NCBI GenBank assembly: GCA_937928335.1
Contig: CALFWN010000392.1
Span: 1 to 5,564 of the forward strand
Source: an uncultured Litoreibacter sp.
GTDB taxonomy: Bacteria > Pseudomonadota > Alphaproteobacteria > Rhodobacterales > Rhodobacteraceae
Reading direction: 5' to 3'
DNA length: 5,564 nt
Of this stretch, positions 1-5,564 are shown one piece after another. The first letter of the stretch is position 1. Each line of letters starts with the position of its first letter. A program made the translations under genes and the position numbers. A model generated the notes under the pieces. The model ran no database searches and was not told the origin of the DNA. It saw only the letters and a list, made by a program, of their open reading frames with translations.

Positions 1-1418
1 GCCTTGCCGTCCAGCGCGACGTTGCTGCGCCCGTCGGTCAGCAAGATCACCGTGGGCGTCAGGCCCTTGCGCTCTGCGGTCTGCGCCATCTCCAAGGCGC
101 TCGCCAGACCCGAGGCGGTCGGCGTGCCGCCCCCGCCCGGCAGGTCCGCCAATCTGCGTTTGGTCTGCACAAGGGACCGTGTCGGCGGCAACAACACCCC
201 CGCGCCCTCGCCGCGAAAGGCGATCAGCGCCACATGGTCGCGCCGGGCATAGGCGTCAGCCAGCAACAGCTCCACCGCGCCCTTTGCCTCCCCCAGCCGC
301 GCCAGAGCCGCCGAGCCAGAGGCGTCCACGGTGAAAATCAGCAACCTGTCAGACAGCTCCTGATAGCGCTTCGCCCGCAAATCCTCCGCCCGCATGATAG
401 CCCCTCTGCGTTGCGGGTCTTGCTTTTTGCGCAGGGTCTGCCAGGGGATCGCCGCGCGCAGCGTTGCCATCAGGTCGATCCGCTGGCCCGCGCGGGCGCG
501 GGCATTGGTCGGCGGCAAGGGACGCCCCCGCCGGTTGCCGGTCTTTCGCTTGCCCGACCCGGACCCTTTGGCATTGCGCGCAGCACCCGATTGCAGCCTG
601 GCCAGAATATCCGGCGGCAGCGCGGCCCTGACCGCCTCGATCAGCAGCTCGTCTGGCAGGGTCAGGCCCTGCTGTTGGCTGTCACCGGGGTCTTGCGGGG
701 CGCTGTCTTCTTGCGGAGGCGCGTCCTGCGGCAGCCGGGTCGCGCGATGGGCATAGACCAGCTCAACCGCGGCAGAGATATCCTCTGAAAAGACTCTATC
801 CCTGCCTAACAAGGCTGCATGTGCTTTGGCGGCGCGCAATGCGAAGCTCGGCGCCCGCAGGCTGGAAATGCCCAGTTGCGAGGCCAGAAGCACCAGTTGC
901 TCCGGCAGGTCATCCGGTATGTCGACCTTGCGACGGACCGAAGCTGTCGGCATCCGCATGTCGGCCAAATCCCTTAGGGCGACCTGTGATAGATCAAGGT
1001 GCAATGCCAGCCGGTCGGACAGGACGAGGGGCAGGGCCTCCTCCGCCTCTGCGCCCTCATCCAATGCAATGAACGGGCCGCACGTTGCGCGGTCCAGCAC
1101 GCGTGCCAGCGTTGTTGCCATATGCGGCGCGATGCGTTCGGCCATCGGGACCACGTGGCAGGCACCCGTTTGCAATACCCCGCGATGGCGCACAAGCACG
1201 CCTGCTCCCAGCGTTGCGGCAAGATCCAGACCGCCCTCCAGATCCTCGGCGGTCATTTGCGGGTTCAATCGCACCTGCTTGGGAAAGAGGTCCTGCGCCA
1301 GACCCAGAACCGCCTCCCGTGCAGGCCCGGCACGGGCGCGCAGCACCAACCCGCCAAGCCCGGCAGGGTCGGTTTTCAAAAGCTGCAAAGCCGTCAGAAT
1401 ACGCGCGGCGGGGGTCAT
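1..1418 (-). CDS. bchD: Magnesium chelatase subunit D (BchD), 3' end outside window
   Basis: BchD is the non-hydrolysing AAA+ partner of BchI in Mg-chelatase, which with BchH inserts Mg2+ into protoporphyrin IX in bacteriochlorophyll synthesis. The window holds 472 complete codons; the family is usually about 550-560 residues, so the last part of the C-terminal domain is missing. The N-terminal AAA+-like part has LRARAGPARE (about residues 26-35) where BchI has its Walker A, so the nucleotide loop is degenerate, as known for BchD; FIALDEG (116-122) is the Walker B remnant. A proline/glutamine/acidic linker (about 230-250) is followed by a basic stretch (about 280-300). The integrin I (VWA) domain shows the metal-site motif DASGS (365-369), GGGGTPT (428-434, Thr432) and LLTDGRSN (459-466, Asp462). 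The ATG overlaps the bchI stop as TAATG. I see no strong ribosome site, so coupling to bchI is inferred. Reading frame is open throughout. Confidence 0.96.
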   Translation of the reverse strand, partial: MTPAARILTALQLLKTDPAGLGGLVLRARAGPAREAVLGLAQDLFPKQVRLNPQMTAEDLEGGLDLAATLGAGVLVRHRGVLQTGACHVVPMAERIAPHMATTLARVLDRATCGPFIALDEGAEAEEALPLVLSDRLALHLDLSQVALRDLADMRMPTASVRRKVDIPDDLPEQLVLLASQLGISSLRAPSFALRAAKAHAALLGRDRVFSEDISAAVELVYAHRATRLPQDAPPQEDSAPQDPGDSQQQGLTLPDELLIEAVRAALPPDILARLQSGAARNAKGSGSGKRKTGNRRGRPLPPTNARARAGQRIDLMATLRAAIPWQTLRKKQDPQRRGAIMRAEDLRAKRYQELSDRLLIFTVDASGSAALARLGEAKGAVELLLADAYARRDHVALIAFRGEGAGVLLPPTRSLVQTKRRLADLPGGGGTPTASGLASALEMAQTAERKGLTPTVILLTDGRSNVALDGK

Positions 1419-2425
1419 TATGCGCCCAGAACGTCTTCGACGATGCGGGTCACCCGTGTTCCCGTGCCCGCCTCGTCCAGCGGGTCGCGCCTTAGCCTGT
1501 GGCGCAGCGCCATCGCAGCCACGTCGCGGATATGGGAGCGCGCCAGCGCGGTGTCATTTCGAAACGCGGCATAGGCGCGGGCGGCTTTCAGCAAGGTCAG
1601 CTCCCCCCGCAGCCCGTCAGAGCCCAACCTGACGCACAGCTCGGCCACATCATGCAGGCTCTTTTCCGGCGTTTTCAGCCTTTTTAGAGCCTTTCTTGCT
1701 TTCAAAATCTGATCCCTCAGCGCCGCATCCTCTGCCTGCCAGCGCAGCATGAAAGCGGCATGGTCGTTCTCATAGGCGTCGCGGCGTTTGATCACGTCCA
1801 CGCGCTCCGAAATCTCGGTGGGGGAGGTCACATCAACCGACAACCCAAACCGGTCCAGAAGCTGCGGCCGCAACTCGCCCTCCTCGGGGTTGCCGGAGCC
1901 CACCAGCACAAACCGCGCGGCATGGCGGATCGACAGCCCTTCGCGCTCGATGACATTCTCGCCCGATTGGGCCACGTCCAGCAGCAGGTCGACAATGTGA
2001 TCCTCCAGCAGGTTCACCTCGTCAATATACAGATACCCCCGGTTCGCCTGCGCCAGCAGACCCGGCTGAAATGACTTTTTCCCCTGTGTTAGAGCCTTTT
2101 CAATATCCAGCGCGCCGGTTACCCGGTCCTCGGATGCGCCCAGCGGCAGGTCGACCACGGGGGTTGCGATACTATGCGTGGTCTTGGTTTTCACGCCGGC
2201 CCAGTCGGGGCAATCGGCATGGGTCTCGCTGTTCACCGGGCAGTTGCGCACGGCCTTGATCGGCGGCAGCAGCGCGGCCAGAGCACGGACCGCGGTGGAT
2301 TTGCCGGTGCCCCGGTCCCCGAACACCAGAACCCCGCCGATGGTGGGGTCGATCGCGGTCAGGATCATGGCGCGTTTCATCTCGGTCTGGCCGACGATGG
2401 CAGAGAAGGGGAAAGGCAGTTTCAT
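1418..2425 (-). CDS. bchI: Magnesium chelatase ATPase subunit I (BchI)
   Basis: BchI is the AAA+ ATPase motor of Mg-chelatase; it forms a hexameric ring that works with BchD and drives Mg2+ insertion by BchH. The 335-residue product shows all expected elements: PFPFSAIVGQ near the N-terminus, Walker A GDRGTGKST (36-44), the conserved VVDLPLGASEDRVTGALD (90-107), Walker B LYIDEVNLL (132-140, Asp135-Glu136), sensor 1 in GSGNPEEG (176-183, Asn179), the arginine finger region LRPQLLDRFGL (185-195, Arg192) and sensor 2 in SDGLRGE (269-275, Arg273), ending in the HRLRRDPLDEAG signature (309-320). The start is forced: an in-frame TGA (2429-2431) lies two codons upstream of the ATG. The protein is therefore shorter at the N-terminus than the about 350-residue Rhodobacter capsulatus form as I remember it. 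The ATG overlaps the crtA stop (ATGA) and the stop overlaps the bchD start (TAATG), so it sits in a tight crtA-bchI-bchD operon. Confidence 0.98.
   Translation of the reverse strand: MKLPFPFSAIVGQTEMKRAMILTAIDPTIGGVLVFGDRGTGKSTAVRALAALLPPIKAVRNCPVNSETHADCPDWAGVKTKTTHSIATPVVDLPLGASEDRVTGALDIEKALTQGKKSFQPGLLAQANRGYLYIDEVNLLEDHIVDLLLDVAQSGENVIEREGLSIRHAARFVLVGSGNPEEGELRPQLLDRFGLSVDVTSPTEISERVDVIKRRDAYENDHAAFMLRWQAEDAALRDQILKARKALKRLKTPEKSLHDVAELCVRLGSDGLRGELTLLKAARAYAAFRNDTALARSHIRDVAAMALRHRLRRDPLDEAGTGTRVTRIVEDVLGA
1684..1694 (+). repeat. 11-base word TTAGAGCCTTT, copy 1
   Basis: This exact 11-mer lies inside bchI, where it is read on the opposite strand as part of the ARKALKRL segment with a CTA leucine codon. 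It is one of three identical same-orientation copies in the window. No function is known to me. Confidence 0.5.
2089..2099 (+). repeat. 11-base word TTAGAGCCTTT, copy 2
   Basis: Second exact copy, in bchI as part of the EKALTQ segment, again with a CTA leucine codon. The match to the crtI copy extends to 13 bases (GTTAGAGCCTTTT, 2088-2100). Confidence 0.5.
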
Positions 2426-3126
2426 AAATCATCCATGCGCCGGAGGGGGGAGGCGCCGTTCCAGCTGCCGCTGTCCGACAGCACGTGAAACCGCGCGTAA
2501 AGCTCTTCCTTGAACCAGTTCTGCGCCCGCACCGCCTGAATGGCCTCTGCATGGCATCCGGTGCGGGCGAAACGGGCCATCTTGGTCGCGTCAGGCCAGA
2601 TGGAGAATGTGATCTGGTGCAGCCAGGGCACCTCGCCGATGCCGATCTTGAAGGCCACGTTCGGGTCGCTGCCGATGACCTTGGAAATGCCCGGCACCCG
2701 GCCCCAGAACCGCATCAGGATAGAGGGTTTGATGGTGGCCCGCGTCAGCACCGCCAGATTGCCGTCTTGCGCCAGGTTAGACACTTTAAACGGGGTCTGC
2801 CCGGACCATTCCCCCCGCGTGGTTTGCGGTGACAGAAACACGGTCCAGCTTTCCGACGCTCTGGCGCGGTAGCGCTGGAAAATGCCGTTCTCGCCAAGGC
2901 GTTTTTCAGCGGTGTTCCGGTCGGGCCAGGTCGCCAGAATCGCGTAGACGGCGGTGTTGGGCAGCGGGGTAAACCCCTCCCCCGTACCGGAGCCGCAGAG
3001 CTTCCAGAAGCCGATATCTGGCACCCGCGACATGGCCGGGCGGGCAAATGCCATCATCGACAGCGCCCAAAGCCGCGCCCTGAAAGACCCGAACCGAAAG
3101 AAGCTGAGGCTGACCACCTGTGACAT
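2422..3126 (-). CDS. crtA: Spheroidene monooxygenase (CrtA)
   Basis: CrtA is an oxygen-dependent, reportedly heme-containing enzyme that puts the keto group on spheroidene to give spheroidenone (and acts on related acyclic carotenoids). The 234-residue product has family hallmarks: VVSLSFFRFGSFRARLWAL at the N-terminus, GTGEGFTPLPNTAVYAILATWPD (47-69), ESWTVFLSP (92-100), GEWSGQTPF (105-113), the TRATIKPSILMRFW block (128-141) and the C-terminal QITFSIWPD (171-179), AIQAVRAQNWFKEELYARF (195-213) and GSWNG (220-224). The ATG at 3126 is chosen because homology to the Rhodobacter N-terminus begins there. The frame stays open 51 codons further up, but that extension (CHIFPCPELCV and similar) looks non-coding and would cross the control region and the crtI start. 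The stop overlaps the bchI ATG by four bases. A weak GGGAA lies upstream of the start. It is the first gene of the leftward operon, and a PpsR-type site ends 19 bp from its start. Confidence 0.95.
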   Translation of the reverse strand: MSQVVSLSFFRFGSFRARLWALSMMAFARPAMSRVPDIGFWKLCGSGTGEGFTPLPNTAVYAILATWPDRNTAEKRLGENGIFQRYRARASESWTVFLSPQTTRGEWSGQTPFKVSNLAQDGNLAVLTRATIKPSILMRFWGRVPGISKVIGSDPNVAFKIGIGEVPWLHQITFSIWPDATKMARFARTGCHAEAIQAVRAQNWFKEELYARFHVLSDSGSWNGASPLRRMDDL

Positions 3127-3145
3127 GCAGCAAAGATTCCCAAAC

Positions 3146-3163
3146 TGTAAACACAGGTTTACA
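3146..3163. promoter_or_regulatory. PpsR/CrtJ operator, crtA-proximal
   Basis: The sequence TGTAAACACAGGTTTACA matches the TGT-N12-ACA consensus of PpsR/CrtJ exactly, and its symmetry extends to six bases per arm (TGTAAA/TTTACA). PpsR/CrtJ is known to repress crt and bch promoters in Rhodobacter under aerobic conditions. Its left edge is 19 bp from the crtA start codon, and its right arm overlaps the candidate crtI -35 box. The assignment to PpsR is by motif and context; the repressor gene is not in the window. Confidence 0.85.
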
Positions 3164-3186
3164 CATAATTCAGGACATGGAAAGAT
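3158..3186 (+). promoter_or_regulatory. Candidate sigma-70 promoter for crtI-crtB
   Basis: TTTACA (3158-3163) matches five of six bases of the -35 consensus, and AAAGAT (3181-3186) matches three of six of the -10 consensus with a 17-bp spacer. If used, transcription would start near 3193, leaving a leader of roughly 45 bases. The -35 box lies inside the crtA-proximal PpsR-type site, which would explain repression. The weak -10 makes this tentative. Confidence 0.35.
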
Positions 3187-3193
3187 GTGGCAC

Positions 3194-3208
3194 AGGTTGA
3201 TGTAACCT
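3194..3208. repeat. Short inverted repeat in crtI leader
   Basis: AGGTT-gatgt-AACCT has 5-bp perfect arms around a 5-base loop and overlaps the left half of the crtI-proximal operator. It could form a tiny hairpin if transcribed, or be chance. No U-tract follows, so it is not a terminator. Confidence 0.3.
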
Positions 3209-3218
3209 AAACTAGACA
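3201..3218. promoter_or_regulatory. PpsR/CrtJ operator, crtI-proximal
   Basis: TGTAACCTAAACTAGACA is a second exact TGT-N12-ACA match, with less extended symmetry than the crtA-proximal site. It ends 20 bp before the crtI ATG and just before the crtI ribosome site. Its centre is 55 bp from the centre of the other site. Two sites sharing one divergent region fits the cooperative binding reported for CrtJ at crtA-crtI in R. capsulatus. Confidence 0.75.
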
Positions 3219-3223
3219 GCTGT

Positions 3224-3230
3224 GGAGGAG
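3224..3230 (+). promoter_or_regulatory. Ribosome binding site of crtI
   Basis: GGAGGAG lies 8 bases before the ATG at 3239 and is a strong Shine-Dalgarno match. It fixes the crtI start and is the clearest ribosome site in the window; the other genes start inside the end of their upstream neighbour or, for crtA, after a weak site. Confidence 0.85.
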
Positions 3231-3238
3231 CCTGAGCC

Positions 3239-4780
3239 ATGACCGACCCTGTCGACACGGCATCCGACAGCCGGGCCATCGTGATCGGCGCGGGCCTTGG
3301 CGGGTTGTCTGCGGCGATGCGGCTGGGGGCGAAAGGCTACGCGGTGACGGTGCTGGACCGGCTCGACCGGGTCGGCGGGCGCGGCAGCTCGATCACGCAG
3401 GGTGGCCACCGATTTGACCTTGGCCCAACCATTGTGACCGTCCCGCAAGTGTTCGAGGATCTGTGGTCCGCCTGTGGCCGTGACTTTCACAAAGATGTGG
3501 ATCTGCGTCCGTTAGAGCCTTTTTATGAGGTCCGCTGGCCCGATGGCTCGCGGTTCAGCGCCTATAGCGATACCGAGAAAATGAAAGCGGAGGTGTCCCG
3601 GCTGAACCCTGACGACCTGCCTGGCTATATGCGGTTTCTCAAGGACAGCCAGAAGCGTTACGTGGTGGGCTACGAGGGGATGCTTACCAAGCCGATGCAC
3701 CGGCTGTGGGAGACCATCAAGGTGCTGCCGAAATTCGCGCAGCTGCGGGCGGATAAGTCGATCTACAAGCTCGCCGCGTCGCGCGTGAAAGATGACCGCC
3801 TGCGCATGGCGCTGTCCTTCCACCCGCTCTTTATCGGCGGCGACCCCAGCCATGTGACCTCCATCTACGCGCTGGTCGCCTATCTGGAGAAGGAATTCGG
3901 CGTGCATTACGCGATGGGCGGAGTGCAGGCGATTGCCGACGGGATGGCCGCTGTAATCCGCGCGCAGGGCGGGATTATCCGTCATGAGGTAGAGGCCGAT
4001 GAGGTGCTGATCACAGATGGCGCGGCCAAGGGCGTGCGCCTGACAAGCGGGGAGGTGCTCTCTGCCCCGCTCGTGGTCAGCAATACCGATGCGGGCCATA
4101 CCTATAGCCACCTACTGCGCAACCATCCCCGCAAGCGCTGGACCGCCGGAAAGCTGGCACGAAAACGGTGGTCGATGGGGCTTTATGTCTGGTATTTCGG
4201 GACCCAAGGCACCGCCAGGATGTGGCCTGATCTGGGCCATCACACCATCGTAAACGGGCCTCGTTTCACCGGCCTGCTGCAGGACATCTTCATGCGGGGC
4301 AAGCTGTCGGATGATATGAGCCTTTATATTCACCGCCCGTCTAAAACAGACCCTAACGTGGCTCCAAAGGGCGATGATACCTTCTATGTCCTGTCCCCGG
4401 TTCCGCATCTGGGGTGGACACATGCCGTCGATTGGCAGACGGAGGAGCCGCGCTACCGCGACAAGGTCGCAGCCGAGCTTGAAAAGGTCATGCCGGGCTT
4501 TCGCGACCGTATCACGACCGAGTTTGCCTTCACCCCTGAGACCTTCCGCGACCGCTACCTGTCGCCGCATGGCTGCGGGTTTTCCATCGAGCCGCGTATC
4601 CTGCAAAGCGCGTGGTTCCGCCCGCATAATGTCAGCGAGGAGGCGCGCGGCCTGTTCCTTGTGGGCGCCGGAACCCATCCGGGCGCAGGCCTGCCGGGCG
4701 TTGTGGCCAGCGCCGAGGTGGTGGCCAGCATGGTGCCTGACGCGCCTGTCGCTCTCGACCAAAGGATGGCCGCCGAATGA
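3239..4780 (+). CDS. crtI: Phytoene desaturase (CrtI)
   Basis: CrtI is an FAD-dependent membrane-associated desaturase that turns phytoene into neurosporene (three steps) or lycopene (four steps). The presence of crtA next door suggests the spheroidene branch and hence mainly neurosporene, but the step number cannot be read from the sequence. The 513-residue length is normal for bacterial CrtI. The N-terminal dinucleotide-binding fold is clear: AIVIGAGLGGLSAAMRLG (13-30) with GAGLGG, Asp40 at the end of the second strand, then DRVGGRGSS (43-51) and FDLGPTIVTVP (59-69). The C-terminal FAD motif GLFLVGAGTHPGAGLPGVV (471-489) is the bacterial CrtI signature. Middle blocks include SFHPLFIGGDPSHVTSIYAL and the FGVHYAMGGVQAIADGM region. 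A strong ribosome site precedes the ATG. The stop overlaps the crtB start (ATGA), giving a crtIB operon. One TTA leucine codon (3512-3514), which looks out of place in this GC-rich gene, falls in a repeated 11-base word. Confidence 0.97.
   Translation: MTDPVDTASDSRAIVIGAGLGGLSAAMRLGAKGYAVTVLDRLDRVGGRGSSITQGGHRFDLGPTIVTVPQVFEDLWSACGRDFHKDVDLRPLEPFYEVRWPDGSRFSAYSDTEKMKAEVSRLNPDDLPGYMRFLKDSQKRYVVGYEGMLTKPMHRLWETIKVLPKFAQLRADKSIYKLAASRVKDDRLRMALSFHPLFIGGDPSHVTSIYALVAYLEKEFGVHYAMGGVQAIADGMAAVIRAQGGIIRHEVEADEVLITDGAAKGVRLTSGEVLSAPLVVSNTDAGHTYSHLLRNHPRKRWTAGKLARKRWSMGLYVWYFGTQGTARMWPDLGHHTIVNGPRFTGLLQDIFMRGKLSDDMSLYIHRPSKTDPNVAPKGDDTFYVLSPVPHLGWTHAVDWQTEEPRYRDKVAAELEKVMPGFRDRITTEFAFTPETFRDRYLSPHGCGFSIEPRILQSAWFRPHNVSEEARGLFLVGAGTHPGAGLPGVVASAEVVASMVPDAPVALDQRMAAE
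3512..3522 (+). repeat. 11-base word TTAGAGCCTTT, copy 3
   Basis: Third exact copy, in crtI, read on the sense strand as LEPF (TTA GAG CCT TTT). It shares 13 bases (3511-3523) with the second copy although the two genes lie on opposite strands and encode different peptides here. Confidence 0.5.
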
Positions 4781-5564
4781 TTGACCCCGCTGATCTTGAG
4801 CATTGCCGCGCCGTGATCCGCACCGGGTCGCTGTCTTTCCACGCGGCCTCGAAACTGTTGCCCGCCTCCGTGCGCGACCCGGCCCTGGCGCTTTATGCGT
4901 TCTGTCGCCTGGCCGATGACGAGGTAGACGAGGGCGGCCATAAGGGTCGCGCCGTGCTGGACCTGCAAGACCGGCTGGACAAGGCCTATGCCGGAACGCC
5001 CCGCAACGCGCCCGAAGACCGGGCTTTCTGCGCGATCATCGAGGCGTTTGATATGCCCCGCGCCTTGCCCGAAGCGCTGCTTGAAGGTCTTGCCTGGGAT
5101 GCGGTGGAGCGGCGCTATGACACGCTGTCCGGGGTGCGCGATTACTCCGCCCGCGTGGCGGCTGCGGTGGGGGCGATGATGTGCGTCTTGATGCGGGTGC
5201 GCGATGCGGATGCTCTGGCGCGCGCCTGCGATCTGGGTGTGGCCATGCAGCTGACAAATATCGCCCGCGATGTGGGCGAAGATGCTCGGATGGGCCGTAT
5301 CTATTTGCCGCTGGATTGGCTGAAAGAGGCAAGGTTAGACCCTGAAAACTTTGTTCAGAACCCGCAAGCCAGCCCCGAGGTCAGGCGCATGGTGCGCAAG
5401 CTGCTGGCGGAGGCGCGCAGGCTCTATATCCGCTCCGAATCCGGCATCTCCGCGCTGCCTGCGCGCGCACGCACGGGCATTTTTGCGGCGCGCTATATCT
5501 ATGCGGGCATTGGCGGTGCCATCGCACGCAACGGGCATGACAGCGTCACCCGGCGCGGGCGCAC
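4777..5564 (+). CDS. crtB: Phytoene synthase (CrtB), 3' end outside window
   Basis: CrtB joins two geranylgeranyl diphosphates head to head to form phytoene, the first committed carotenoid step and the supplier of CrtI. The window holds 262 complete codons; the family is usually about 340 residues, so roughly the last quarter is missing. Both aspartate-rich substrate-Mg2+ motifs of the squalene/phytoene synthase family are present: FCRLADDEVDE (42-52, Asp47/Asp51) and QLTNIARDVGEDARMGRIYLP (158-178, Asp165/Asp169). The upstream LPASVRDPALALYAF (28-42) and DAVERRYDT (108-116) blocks also fit. The ATG overlaps the crtI stop by four bases, and AAAGGA (4761-4766) lies 10 bases before it, so translation is probably coupled to crtI. 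In Rhodobacter relatives the next genes are often tspO or crtC/crtD, which cannot be checked here. Confidence 0.96.
   Translation, partial: MIDPADLEHCRAVIRTGSLSFHAASKLLPASVRDPALALYAFCRLADDEVDEGGHKGRAVLDLQDRLDKAYAGTPRNAPEDRAFCAIIEAFDMPRALPEALLEGLAWDAVERRYDTLSGVRDYSARVAAAVGAMMCVLMRVRDADALARACDLGVAMQLTNIARDVGEDARMGRIYLPLDWLKEARLDPENFVQNPQASPEVRRMVRKLLAEARRLYIRSESGISALPARARTGIFAARYIYAGIGGAIARNGHDSVTRRGR

Larger units (their letters stand above)
3127..3238. promoter_or_regulatory. Divergent crtA/crtI control region
   Basis: This 112-bp gap between two divergent start codons is about 46% GC by hand count, clearly lower than the flanking genes. It must hold the promoters for both crtA-bchI-bchD and crtI-crtB unless either is read from further away. 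It contains two TGT-N12-ACA palindromes, an 8-bp direct repeat (CACAGGTT at 3152-3159 and 3191-3198) and the crtI ribosome site. I could not make out a convincing leftward -35/-10 pair for crtA; TACAGT (3144-3149, read on minus) is a possible -10 but lacks a good -35. Confidence 0.85.

Noticed and set aside
234..788. A 184-codon plus-strand open frame over bchD
   Set aside because: It lies opposite the linker and VWA domain of bchD and is Arg/Gln-rich with no recognisable domain.
826..1632. A 268-codon plus-strand open frame over bchD/bchI
   Set aside because: It is Arg/Ser/Pro-rich shadow translation across the well-supported bchD start and bchI end; the minus-strand genes explain this DNA.
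3155..3170. DnaA-box-like TTTACACAT
   Set aside because: It deviates from TTATNCACA, is a single copy, and is explained by the operator arm overlapping it.
3197..3210. FnrL-type site (TTGAT-N4-ATCAA) near TTGAT in the control region
   Set aside because: Only the left half-site is present; the right half (CCTAA) matches two of five bases.
3127..3279. Upstream extension of the crtA frame by 51 codons, starting within crtI on the opposite strand
   Set aside because: The added peptide has no resemblance to CrtA N-termini, crosses both operators, and homology begins cleanly at the ATG at 3126.
3512..4762. Two long adjoining open frames antisense to crtI (199 and 216 codons)
   Set aside because: They mirror the GC-biased third-position pattern of crtI, have His/Arg/Ala-rich low-information translations, and show no motif or ribosome site.
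1..5564. CRISPR array, tRNA/rRNA gene, insertion sequence or factor-independent terminator
   Set aside because: I saw no regularly spaced repeats, transposase frame, tRNA-like fold or stem followed by a T-run; the window is filled by five pigment genes and one short control region.

Overview
This is a slice of a photosynthesis gene cluster from a GC-rich alphaproteobacterium. The gene set (crtA-bchI-bchD divergent from crtI-crtB) and the presence of spheroidene monooxygenase (CrtA) point to the Rhodobacterales. That means either a purple non-sulfur Rhodobacter-type phototroph or an aerobic anoxygenic phototroph of the Roseobacter group. The species cannot be fixed from the sequence alone.

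Layout: positions 1-3126 hold a minus-strand run read right to left: crtA (2422-3126), bchI (1418-2425) and bchD (start at 1418, cut by the left window edge). A 112-bp AT-richer divergent control region (3127-3238) carries two perfect TGT-N12-ACA sites typical of the repressor PpsR/CrtJ. Rightwards on the plus strand run crtI (3239-4780) and crtB (from 4777, cut by the right edge). All three gene junctions overlap (ATGA, TAATG, ATGA), so both transcripts look translationally coupled. No stretch over 300 bases lacks a gene, and no frameshift or mobile element is visible.

Function: CrtB condenses two geranylgeranyl diphosphates to phytoene, CrtI desaturates phytoene, and CrtA adds the keto group late in the spheroidene branch. 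BchI and BchD are the AAA+ motor and the integrin-like partner of Mg-chelatase, the first committed step to bacteriochlorophyll. The shared control region would let one oxygen/light-responsive repressor tune carotenoid and bacteriochlorophyll supply together.

The arrangement is a known one, and I do not see a new system here. The points most worth a second look are the near-symmetric placement of the two PpsR-type sites about 20 bp from each start codon, a possible decayed third site between them, and an 11-base word (TTAGAGCCTTT) that occurs three times in the same orientation inside genes of opposite strand.
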